Source of the DNA: Tetramitus jugosus
Lineage: Eukaryota > Heterolobosea > Eutetramitea > Acrasida > Vahlkampfiidae
NCBI GenBank assembly: GCA_937625935.1
Contig: OW569376.1
Coordinates: forward strand, 310,001 to 374,000
Reading direction: 5' to 3'
Length of the DNA: 64,000 bases
Positions 32,803 through 42,067 of this stretch are shown in pieces. Below the pieces are notes generated by a model. It searched no databases, had not been told where the DNA came from, and saw nothing but the letters and a program-made list of their open reading frames with translations. The position numbers and the translations under genes were made by a program. Within the stretch, counting starts at the first letter, position 1. Every line of letters begins with the position of its first letter.

Positions 32803-35800
32803 ATGTCCAGTAACCCAATCACGACAATTGACCACAACGGTAGTTTGAATGACAACAGGGATGAGCCAACAACCATCGAATCCTCTGCTGCCTCGCCACC
32901 TTCTGACATTCATGCTGACTTTTTAAAGCTTTTGTCTCTCGTTTTCATTGACGACAACATCAGTCAAAATGAAAGTCACCACGAAAGAGATGTTGTCTGT
33001 CACATGTCAGAGTTTCAGTCGTCTTGTGAATTTATTCAACGATATTGTGCTCCCAATGTTCAGTCATCTGATAGCTTCTTTGCGAATCTAGAGAAGAACA
33101 ACACGGACTTTAAGGGAGCAAAGGATCGAACAAGCTATGTTGAGGAATTGTGGTCAACGATTGAATGTAACTTGAAGGAAATTGTGACACAGAATCCATT
33201 TAGAGAATCTGTTGATGATCAACGTGGCTCCTTTGATGACGAGGCTAATGAAACAAGAAAGGAGAACTTGTTGTTGCCTCTGTTGTCATTTCTGGATGTG
33301 ATCAATAATCTTTGTATGGATTATTTGCAGTTTTTGACGAAAAAGAAGGACACAAATGTGAACGAAATGTTTTTGAGGTGTGCAGTTTTGTTGCATGACT
33401 TATTGTTGATTGTCAACTCGACAAACGAGGGTATCGAGTTACAGTCAAAAATATCGTTGCTATGTGAGCGTGTGTATCTGGCATTTCCGGAGAATGATAT
33501 TGCCTGTGACACTGTTCCAAACAATATTGTGTATTTATTATCAGAGTCATTGCTTCTATCTGCCAAGAAAATTTTAGTGAAGAGAGTGTACAAAATGAGA
33601 AGTGCTCTAGATTTACTGGATTATTCTCAATCCACAGTTTTGCACGATATTCTATTGAGAACAGTCATTTCACCACTGTATCTATCAACAAAAGAAGGCA
33701 TTAAATTTTTGGCTTATGCCTTTAATGTTGATCCCTCTCTGCCACCCTTATTCCACTCTGCAATTGTTCCTCAAATACCACAAGCCAATGAGACAACGAT
33801 TAAGTCCTATGGAGAGTTATACTTTAAGAGTTGGAGAGGTTCTCAAGCCCAATCTCTCCTTCAGATTGAACATAATTGTATTCAAGACTTGATGTTTCAT
33901 GCAATTCATGCCCGAAATCCTACACTCTTCTCAAACCTCAGACTTTTGCTCAATGCTTTTCATGAACAAAAGAATCAAGCTGGCGTAGATGAGGTGCTTT
34001 TGAGACTATATGAGCCTATTCTCTTCCGCTCCTTGAATGTTGCAAACTCACTTGTTAGACGGAATGCGACATGCATATTTGTTGATGTATTTCCTTTGCG
34101 AGATCCAGAGTTCAACAAAGAAGATGCCGAAAATTTGCTTCAAAAACAAATTGGACTGCTGAAAGAAGTATTGATCGATGATTGTCCCTTTGTCCGAGTT
34201 GCTGCAGTGGAAGGATTGTGCAAAATATTAACCCTTTACTGGGAAGTGTTTTCATCTGATGACTGCTTCAGTCTCTTGAAGAAATTGGTAGCCAAGCTTG
34301 CCTATGATGCTAACTCTATTAATGTTCGAGTGTCTGTGTGTAGGGGATTAGCATATTTGCTAGATAACCATCTATCCCACCACGTTCTTAAAAGTAAGTA
34401 GGATTTCTCTTGATTGTCCTGGACAACACACTAATCATCAATTGAACAGAATTGTTACCAAAGCTTGGGTCTCTCATTAACGATAACTCAGCACTGGTGA
34501 GAAGCTCTCTCATTTCACTTCTCCTTCGTATACGTACAGTACGTTCCATCGAATTCGACTCAGTTGTATCTGAAGAGAGTTTACTCGATCGCCTGGTAGT
34601 TGACTCAGAACAAATCAAAGTTCATATCTCCTCTTTGCTTTTAAACTCATACTTTCCATACAATCAGGCCCAATCAGAAATTGTATGTACCTCCATTCCG
34701 CTAATATTTTGATGTTTTCAAAATACTCACACCATTTCTTTTCAAGCTCGAAAGAGTATTAAACTTAGTGTCATTGAATGCCCATGCAGCCAAACAGTTT
34801 TATAGATATGTATTAGAAAGTGTACCTGACTCAGCTCCTGCCAAATTAATCAAGACTATCAACAAACTGCTCCGAAAATGCATGAAAATAGTATGTCCCT
34901 TACTACTACAACTTACGAACCTTAACAATCATTCACCACTAACCGCTTGTACTGTCAGACGGATGAAACCGAACGTTCACAAGAGGATAGTAAATATGTC
35001 AAAATTGCCCAAGATGTCAGTCTCGTCGGCGATCTTATCGAAATCCTTTCCAATACTTTCTCATACATGACAGCACATTTGAATAATACGGAATCTTTAG
35101 AGGTAAGTTCTGTTGTTCTTCCCTATATTCATTCCTTGTTCCATGGCTTACTTTTAGTGTTTAGTTTTTAAGGTCTGAGTTTACGAGTATCTACCTCCGT
35201 GATTTGAACATTAGCTTTCCGACATTACATATCGCGTCTCAAGTATGGGCCATAGCGAGGTTTCTCCCACAAGAGAGTATGGACGTTCTCATCTCTGATG
35301 CCATGTTTAAACTTGAACAAATGTGCAAATCTGGATCGCTACGAACAGACTACGAATATATATTTGAGTGCATAGTTGGGTGGGGCTATGAAGATAAACT
35401 ATTGAGTTTAATACATCGCTATCATGATATCCATATCCGAAAAATCGAGGAGTCCAGACAAAAGAGACAGAAGGTATCACAGAATGATGAAGTGCCACTT
35501 AAAACTAGGGTTAAGCAATCGATGGTGGCATTAACATTGCTGCACTGTACCTTGAAAAATGAGAAACTGTGTACCTATTTAATGAAATCAAAGAAAATAC
35601 TGGATTCAATATGTACATACCAATACGGTGTGATCAGTGAGGTACTTACGAAATATATTGCAACAAACGAAGAAGAAGAGATTATAGACCGCGAAACATA
35701 TGAGATGTACATGAGTATGATATTACATACACACTCAATGGTGATTACTCGGAAGATGCTTCAACCATTACGAACCAAGAAATTTCAAAAGAAGAAAAGG

Positions 35801-37103
35801 AAGGATCAAGACCAACTGTTCGCAAAAGTAAGTGATATCCCTTTCATATTTCGCCCTATGATTAACGATTTAACACGTATGCTTTTAGATGAATCAAACA
35901 ATACCCACCGATATTCATCACCTATTGGTACTGTTCATTAAGATCATTATTCCAACAATCATGGAGAGCTCCGATAATTTTGGTTTAGAAGTTGTTGAAG
36001 AGTTGGGTATTCAATCTGTCAAAAGTGGAAAAGAATACAAGATTGACTTTTATCCTCTGGGTGTAACAATACTGAAAAGTATCTGTTCGTTCATCAACGA
36101 ATGGATTCAAGTAGGCATTATTCGATTTGGAAATGATGAAGTGAGTGACGACCAAAACCCTCAAACCCTTTTGACTTCTTTGTTTGATTCCTTGTGCAAT
36201 CCGAAGAGTATGTAGTTCAAATCTGTCGTTAGTTAGTTTTCTCTTCAGTTCTAACCAAATCAAATAGTGCGCCCAATTCTGCAGTATATTCTACCCGATC
36301 TACTTAAGTCAATCTGCATGATTCAAAATCAGCATGTTTTTGAGTTCCCTGTACAACTCCTTTCTCAACTACTGTTCTCTGCTCCAGAGTTCTTTATTCC
36401 ATCTTTGAGTCCACCAGTCATCCATATGAAACTGGAGGAGGAAACACCCGGTCTTGGTATCAAGTATCCCAAATCTGTGCGCTCAAAGATCGAAAGAGTA
36501 GTTAATCATAGGAGAGACTACATACAACAAATATTGTTGAACTCCTCAAACACTTGGGCCAACGTGATTTATCTAGCTCGCATACTTCTGCAATCCTGTT
36601 TCAATGCACTGCAGGAAAGTTCGGATCAGTCAGAAGTTTCACCCTATCATGCGATTTCACTATCTATTGATCTTGTGCACGAACTGACACTGCATAAGAG
36701 AAAGAAGAATACGAACCAATGCATCACTGCCTTCTCATCCGAACTATGCAATTGGCTACAAAAAATATGTGATAATCTGGGCATCACTGACAAAGAAGAA
36801 CACGAAACAGCAGAGCTAATGTTATGTATCGTGTTGGATCTGTGTGCTCTGGTACTGAACAAGTTCACCCAACTGCTCGAACAACACCAACAATCGCTCA
36901 TGAAGCGTCTATTGGCCAAATTGAAGCTCGATTTGCCCATGATTCTCTCTCCCATGAAGGACCGAGTCAAATTTGAAGAAACGAGGAACAAAATCCAACA
37001 TTTGACTCTGCTATGCACTAAAAACAGCGCTGAAACCCCACAACAACAGCCAAACAAGGAGGACTCAACAACCGCCACCTCATTCGAACTGAGTATTGAA
37101 TGA
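32803..37103 (+). CDS. NCAPG2: Condensin II complex subunit G2 (seven exons)
   Basis: Exons: 32803-34393, 34450-34682, 34747-34890, 34959-35102, 35165-35827, 35889-36207 and 36268-37103. The introns are 56-68 nt with GTATGT or GTAAGT donors; phases sum to 1309 residues. The match to NCAPG2 is strongest across the exon 1/2 junction: EPILFRSLNVANSLVRRNAT, DDCPFVRVAAVEGLCKIL and NHLSHHVLK, continuing KLLPKLGSLINDNSALVRSS and LLRIRTVR. It is a HEAT-repeat kleisin-binding subunit of condensin II, which shapes mitotic chromosomes. The C-terminus is less conserved. The exon 5 start (35165, giving LRSEFTSIYLRDLN) is the least certain junction; the alternative acceptors tested produce stops. Confidence 0.9.
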
Positions 37104-37194
37104 ATGACAAACAATGAAAAATCATATTTATTTTGTCACTTATGAGTACACTTCAGTTTATATTATATGCTACAATTCGAATCCATCGTGGTGG

Positions 37195-37374
37195 TTAGTT
37201 GGTTTGTTTGTTATGAAGCATGAGCACACTCAGTGTCAACAGAGCAAATATGCCCGCCACGAAAAAAGATGATTTCTCGCTTTGATTATTCAAAAGTGCC
37301 CCAGTCATGAGAGAAGCATGAGTGGATGCACTAGGTAGATCATCTTCGCTTATATCCAAATGCTTTTGTCCCAT
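37195..37374 (-). CDS. Small tail-anchored-like membrane protein
   Basis: A 59-residue open frame from an ATG in a good A-rich context (ACACAATGG). It has a polar acidic N-terminus (MGQKHLDISEDDLPS), one hydrophobic segment (FFVAGIFALLTLSVLML) and a short polar tail, the layout of a tail-anchored protein. The in-frame extension upstream to 37413 looks like an AC-rich leader. It could instead be the last exon of something longer. I do not recognise the family. Confidence 0.42.
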   Translation of the reverse strand: MGQKHLDISEDDLPSASTHASLMTGALLNNQSEKSSFFVAGIFALLTLSVLMLHNKQTN

Positions 37375-37905
37375 TGTGTTCTGCTTTCTTTGCTGTTGTT
37401 TTTCGGTTTTCAAGCTGTTTTTTGAAATCCCAAAGACAACTTGACATTTGACGAGTGAAAACTGTAGACAACAGGTGAGATGAACTTCAATGAATGGAAC
37501 TAGTGGAAGAACATTCCGGATGTGATGGACCCAAAGGAATTGTAAGTTTCTGATGACAAAGAGTTTGCACCGTCATACTCATCAATTCTAAGAGAAATGC
37601 CTTCTCCGAGGAGTTCACGTCTAGCCTTCTAAAAGGTCTATCATTCGTAGTTGTGTCAAAATTGTGAACTATCACAAAGTGGCCAACTGCCGTCCATCAT
37701 CCCGAGCTCCGGATAAGGAAAATGAGGACCCCATGGACCTTCGAATTCCTGAAAATTGATAATACTCCCGCGAAGAGCAAGGGAAACGGAAAAATTATCG
37801 CTCGACGCAGTCACGGTTGGCCTGCGTTTTTATTCTGCGTGTTTTTTGCACAACTTTCAACAAAACATCAAAACATCATTAACAACTATTAACCCATATA
37901 ACAAA
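37375..37905. promoter_or_regulatory. Intergenic region upstream of the repeat-peptide gene
   Basis: This holds the promoter of the repeat-peptide gene. TCCCGCGAA at 37767-37775 resembles a CGCG-core cell-cycle site. The final 50 bp before ATG are A/C-rich (CAACAAAACATC...), the local leader style. A small minus-strand frame at 37487-37675 has no support. Confidence 0.4.
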
Positions 37906-39456
37906 ATGAGAGCTGTGTCCGTATTCATTGCTTTGGCTATTATTGCCATTTTTGCTGTCATGATTCAAGCTTCCGAGTCCAGACACCACAGAGTGTCTAG
38001 ACTTGTCGAGTCAAGAATTGGAAAGCTTCCACTTGCTGATAGCTCCAAGATTGACTTGGACAAGATTTTCAAGTACATTGACACCGTCCAAAAGGTTAGA
38101 GATGTCTTGAGAAACGAAGAATTTGCTGACAAGTTCAACTGGGAAAAGACTGGTGAGTACTTGCAAAAGGCCAACGAAGTCTATGACAAAGTCAAGTCCA
38201 TCAGAGACATCTTGGTCTCCTTGAAGAAGAACAAGTCTCTTTCTGACGAAAGCTTCGACTGGGCTAAGATTGACCAATACTTGAAGAAGGCTGAACAAAT
38301 TGTTCAAATCTTGAAGACTGAAGAAGTCCAATCTGACAAGTTCAACTTCAAGAAGGCTTTGAAGAAGGTCGGAAACGTCGCTGTCAAGGCTGGCAAGGCT
38401 TACGCAAACTCCAAGGGAATCCCTTTGGCTGATGCTGAAAAGTTCAAGATCAAGAAGTTCTTGAAGAAGGCTGGAAACGTTGCTGTCAAGGTCGGAAAGG
38501 CTTATGCTAACTCCAAGGGAATTCCTTTGGCTGATGCTGAGAAGTTCAAGATCAAGAAGGCTTTGAAGAAGATCGGTAACGCCGCTGTTAAGGTCGGTAA
38601 GGCATACGCTAACTCCAAGGGAATTCCTTTGGCTGATGCTGATGCTCAAAAGTTCAAGAACTTCTTGAAGAAGGCTGGCAAGGTCGCTGTCAAGGTCGGA
38701 AAGGCTTACGCAAACTCCAAGGGTATTCCTTTGGCTGATGCTGAGAAATTCAAGATCAAGAAGGCTTTGAAGAAGCTTGGCAATGCTGCCGTTAAGGTTG
38801 GTAAGGCTTATGCTAACTCCAAGGGAATCCCTTTGGCTGATGCTGAAAAGTTCAAGATCAAGAAGGCTTTGAAGAAGATTGGCAATGCTGCCGTTAAGGT
38901 CGGTAAGGCTTACGCAAACGCCAACGGTATTCCTTTGGCTGATGCTGAAGCAGCAAAGTTCAAGAACTTCATGAAGAAGGTCGGAAAGGTTGCCGTTAAG
39001 GTCGGAAAGGCTTACGCAAACTCCAAGGGAATCCCTTTGGCTGATGCTGAGAAATTCAAGATCAAGAAGTTCTTGAAGAAGGCTGGAAACGTTGCTGTCA
39101 AGGTCGGAAAGGCTTATGCTAACTCCAAGGGAATTCCTTTGGCTGATGCTGAGAAATTCAAGATCAAGAAGGCTTTGAAGAAGATTGGTAATGCTGCCGT
39201 CAAGGTTGGCAAGGCTTACGCAAACGCCAACGGTATCCCATTGTCTGATGCTGAGAAATTCAAGATCAAGAAGTTCTTGAAGAAGGCTGGCAATGTTGCC
39301 GTCAAGGTTGGTAAGGCTTATGCTAACTCCAAGGGAATTCCTTTGGCTGACGCTGAAAAGTTCAAGATCAAGAAGTTCTTGAAGAAGGCTGGAAACGTTG
39401 CTGTTAAGGTTGGCAAGGCTTACGCTAACAGCAAGGGTATTCCTCTTTCCGAGTAA
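37906..39456 (+). CDS. Secreted tandem-repeat precursor of Lys-rich amphipathic peptides
   Basis: A 516-residue protein. A signal peptide spans residues 1-~23 (VFIALAIIAIFAVMIQAS). A leader (26-145) follows, Arg/His-rich at first (RHHRVSRLVESR) and then helical and acidic. From residue 146 come eleven units of exactly 34 residues, the last truncated to 31. A unit is a Lys-rich helix (FKIKKFLKKAGNVAVK, then VGKAYANSK) plus a linker GIPLADAEK. One unit carries about +7 net charge. Hydrophobic residues fall every three to four positions, making one amphipathic face. There is no cysteine, so it is not a saposin-type pore former. Lysine codons are mostly AAG, which suggests high expression. I infer proteolytic release of peptides, possibly antimicrobial; an uncut structural or lipid-binding repeat protein is the alternative. 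Confidence 0.85.
   Translation: MRAVSVFIALAIIAIFAVMIQASESRHHRVSRLVESRIGKLPLADSSKIDLDKIFKYIDTVQKVRDVLRNEEFADKFNWEKTGEYLQKANEVYDKVKSIRDILVSLKKNKSLSDESFDWAKIDQYLKKAEQIVQILKTEEVQSDKFNFKKALKKVGNVAVKAGKAYANSKGIPLADAEKFKIKKFLKKAGNVAVKVGKAYANSKGIPLADAEKFKIKKALKKIGNAAVKVGKAYANSKGIPLADADAQKFKNFLKKAGKVAVKVGKAYANSKGIPLADAEKFKIKKALKKLGNAAVKVGKAYANSKGIPLADAEKFKIKKALKKIGNAAVKVGKAYANANGIPLADAEAAKFKNFMKKVGKVAVKVGKAYANSKGIPLADAEKFKIKKFLKKAGNVAVKVGKAYANSKGIPLADAEKFKIKKALKKIGNAAVKVGKAYANANGIPLSDAEKFKIKKFLKKAGNVAVKVGKAYANSKGIPLADAEKFKIKKFLKKAGNVAVKVGKAYANSKGIPLSE
38341..39453 (+). repeat. 102-bp coding tandem repeat, 11 units
   Basis: Units start at 38341 and then every 102 bp (38443, 38545 ... 39361) with no length change; the last unit is cut at 93 bp before the stop. 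Units differ mostly by synonymous changes and by two module variants. Units 4 and 7 replace EKFKIKK with DAQKFKN or EAAKFKN at constant length. This fits unequal crossing-over with homogenisation. Confidence 0.95.
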
Positions 39457-39671
39457 ACACTCCTAGCTTAATTTTTCTTTTTACAGCTGTAGATCCAATC
39501 TTGTTTCTGATTTTTGTGAGCGCGAAATTTTTGATTTTTGACGAGTGGAGAGTTCCAATATTCGTTGAGCCATGGTGCCTCTTTGGAGAAGTTGTCAAGT
39601 TGCAGCAGTGCTTCCTCCTCACACAACAACAAGAACAACAAACAAGCAACAATTGTATTTTATCAGTGATC

Positions 39672-40772
39672 ATGCCTATCGATGAAACCAACCATCATCA
39701 CCATCAAGAAATGGATGACGTACCTGTTGAGCACATGAACATTGACGAACAAACAGCTCCTTCACAGTTTGATCCTCCATCCATGAAGACAACAGGTGGT
39801 AATTACAGTCCAAACGGTACTCTCAATTGTCTCTCATCGACCATCTTTGTCGTTTCGATCATCACATTGGCAGGTGGTCTCTTTTGTGTCATGTTTCTGC
39901 TCGGATACTCTGTTCCATTGTTTCGATATGCCAAATCCTACAACAAGTCCATTGTTGAGAGCAATGCTTGCTATTTGACCAATGAGACAGACGTTAGCTA
40001 CTTGTATCACACCAAAGTCGGTTCCTACTTTGACGTGACGCAAAATTTGGCGACTACGACGGATGATGGCGCGCAATTGATTTTGGAGCCTGCTTTTTGC
40101 GGAAGATTTATTTCGAGAGACAATGTGAATCGAACCACGTTGGTGGAGAGACTGTTGGCTGCCTATCCAAAGGACTCGTGCCTGTCCAGGATTGATGCTG
40201 TGAATCAAACATTCCCCTGCTGGTATAATCAAGATGAAACTTCTCTGTCTGATCCAAGAGTAACAGCTCAAGAGCTATCAGAGTATAAGCTATTGATTGC
40301 AGTGATTAGTATTATTGCGTTTATTATGCTTCTCGTTTCCATTGGACTCATCATATTCTCCACTGTTGTCATTCTGAGAGACAATATGAACGATAGGACC
40401 GGTGGAAGGAAATCTACTGGTTTTATGATGTCTCTGTTGACGAATATGGGTCTTCAGGCATGCACTATTGCCATTTGCTTTATTATGCCATGGTTAGGAT
40501 GGATATTGTGGCCTATTGGAACATATATTGGATTCTTGGTGTTTGCTGTTGTGTTGGGCTTGTTGATCATCTTTGTTGTCGCAACTGTTGTTTCTCTTAT
40601 TTTGTTCCGTGTAGTGTTCAAGAGAGTTCACATTCGGTACTTTAAGATTATGTTGATTGTGTTCCTAGGTGTGAGTTTGGCTGGCATTCTCTATCAGATT
40701 GCAATGGTTTACCCTGTTGGTGTCTGGGGATTACAATTTTTGAGCAGGAGTGACTTCCTTCCGATTGCATAA
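39672..40772 (+). CDS. Polytopic membrane protein with Cys-containing ectodomain, unknown family
   Basis: A 366-residue protein starting MPIDETNHHHHQEMDD. The first helix is TIFVVSIITLAGGLFCVMFL. A ~120-residue loop follows with four cysteines (NACYLT, PAFCGR, KDSCLS, FPCWYN) and three N-glycosylation sequons, so it is likely lumenal or outside the cell. Four or five more helices come after (LIAVISIIAFIMLLVSIG, FLVFAVVLGLLIIFVVATVV, MLIVFLGVSLAGILYQIAMV). The topology recalls tetraspanning proteins, but no known signature is visible. It lies 215 bp downstream of the repeat-peptide gene on the same strand. An upstream in-frame extension is probably leader. Confidence 0.75.
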   Translation: MPIDETNHHHHQEMDDVPVEHMNIDEQTAPSQFDPPSMKTTGGNYSPNGTLNCLSSTIFVVSIITLAGGLFCVMFLLGYSVPLFRYAKSYNKSIVESNACYLTNETDVSYLYHTKVGSYFDVTQNLATTTDDGAQLILEPAFCGRFISRDNVNRTTLVERLLAAYPKDSCLSRIDAVNQTFPCWYNQDETSLSDPRVTAQELSEYKLLIAVISIIAFIMLLVSIGLIIFSTVVILRDNMNDRTGGRKSTGFMMSLLTNMGLQACTIAICFIMPWLGWILWPIGTYIGFLVFAVVLGLLIIFVVATVVSLILFRVVFKRVHIRYFKIMLIVFLGVSLAGILYQIAMVYPVGVWGLQFLSRSDFLPIA

Positions 40773-40806
40773 AGGGTTGATTGTTTGCATATTTCAATCA
40801 ATAAAA

Positions 40807-42000
40807 CTAGTATTTAATGGATAGTGTTTTCCTCAAATTCATCGCTTTGTTGATTGTTGTGGAAAGGTCCTTCTTAACTCCATCGAAGCATCCAGATAAA
40901 TCGATGAGTTGGAGAGAAGAGGATTCATTCCTGGTCACAGCCTCGATCAACAAGGTGGCATCTTCCCGAATTAGATTATTTGACAGGTTTAATACCTTGA
41001 GAGAACTATTTTCCTTGAGACCAGAACACAAGAATCGAATTGCCTCTCCATTTCCAAGTGCGTGATTGTTGGAGATGTCAAACTCTTCCAGAGCAATGTT
41101 ACTCTGAAACATGTGACCAAGCTTTTGGGCAGCTCCCTCACTGATCCCATTCCATCCCAATCGAATCCTAGACACTGCATTATTGCTCCTCAATCCTCCT
41201 AATACATGAATGGCTCCTAGAGTTCTCAGCATATTCCATTCTAAATTGATCACCTTAAGTTCCGAGTTCGAACTCAACATTTGACTAATAAACAATCCAG
41301 ATCTTTCTCCCAACTTATTGTAGCTCAGATCGAGATGTCCCAAGGTGTAGTTTTCGGTAAGAGACGAACAGATATCCTCTACATCTGTATCTGACACATT
41401 GTTAGATTTTAACACCAGTTTCTTCAATTTTACATTCCTTAGCAGCATATTCTTCAATACTGCCCCAAGAGTCGATTTTGACCTTCCTAGTCCCTTGTTG
41501 CCCAATCGATTTTTCGATAGATCCAACTCAGTGATTGACTTATTCATCCTCATCACATTCATCAAGACTTCTACACCATCGATAGTTATTGAGTTGTCGC
41601 ACAAATTCAGACTAGTGATCAATGGATTCGATTTAATACATTGTGCGACAGCGATGCAGCCCTTGTCTCCAAGCCCATGCATGGTAAGATCCAATTCAGA
41701 TGTAACCAATTTCTCTACAACCGTCTTCAAAGGAAATATGTAAAAGTCGAAGGATTTACATGCTCTCTCATAAGCTTCAATTCCTCTCCTTGTAAAATTC
41801 TGTTTCTGTTCTTCTGAGAGCTCCATTTTTGAGTAGTCCTCTTGTTCTTGTACATCTTCACTATCTCGGGCCACAGTTTCGTTGCTCACATACTCTGTGT
41901 CGAATCTCAGATCGTCGTACTTTCCTTTGGGTATTTGTATCTGATTAGATAACCTCTTCAACTCTTGTTGAATTAGTTCTTCTACAGTCGTATCATCCAT
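40807..42000 (-). CDS. Leucine-rich repeat protein, ribonuclease-inhibitor type
   Basis: A 397-residue protein. After an N-terminal helical region of ~105 residues, about nine LRRs of the 28-residue ribonuclease-inhibitor class follow (examples: ITSLNLCDNSITIDGVEVLM, ITELDLSKNRLGNKG, LGHLDLSYNKLGE, LKVLNLSNNLIREDA). There is no NACHT or other effector domain and no membrane segment. Such repeats bind proteins; the partner is unknown. It ends 34 bp from the convergent membrane-protein stop, whose AATAAA (40800-40805) lies in that gap. Confidence 0.85.
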   Translation of the reverse strand: MDDTTVEELIQQELKRLSNQIQIPKGKYDDLRFDTEYVSNETVARDSEDVQEQEDYSKMELSEEQKQNFTRRGIEAYERACKSFDFYIFPLKTVVEKLVTSELDLTMHGLGDKGCIAVAQCIKSNPLITSLNLCDNSITIDGVEVLMNVMRMNKSITELDLSKNRLGNKGLGRSKSTLGAVLKNMLLRNVKLKKLVLKSNNVSDTDVEDICSSLTENYTLGHLDLSYNKLGERSGLFISQMLSSNSELKVINLEWNMLRTLGAIHVLGGLRSNNAVSRIRLGWNGISEGAAQKLGHMFQSNIALEEFDISNNHALGNGEAIRFLCSGLKENSSLKVLNLSNNLIREDATLLIEAVTRNESSSLQLIDLSGCFDGVKKDLSTTINKAMNLRKTLSIKY

Positions 42001-42067
42001 CGAGGAACCTTGTTTTTTGAAGCGATGAATCCGCTGCTTACTGAAAAAACCACGAATTCGAGCGCAT

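Noticed and set aside
38011..38649. Minus-strand repetitive open frame (SISQRNSLGV units)
   Set aside because: It is the antisense shadow of the 102-bp repeat; the plus strand has signal peptide, start context and codon bias.
38341..39453. CRISPR-like array from the regular 102-bp period
   Set aside because: Repeats are contiguous coding units with no unique spacers, in a eukaryotic gene.
37906..39456. Saposin-like naegleriapore-type precursor
   Set aside because: Those domains need six cysteines per unit; this protein has none.
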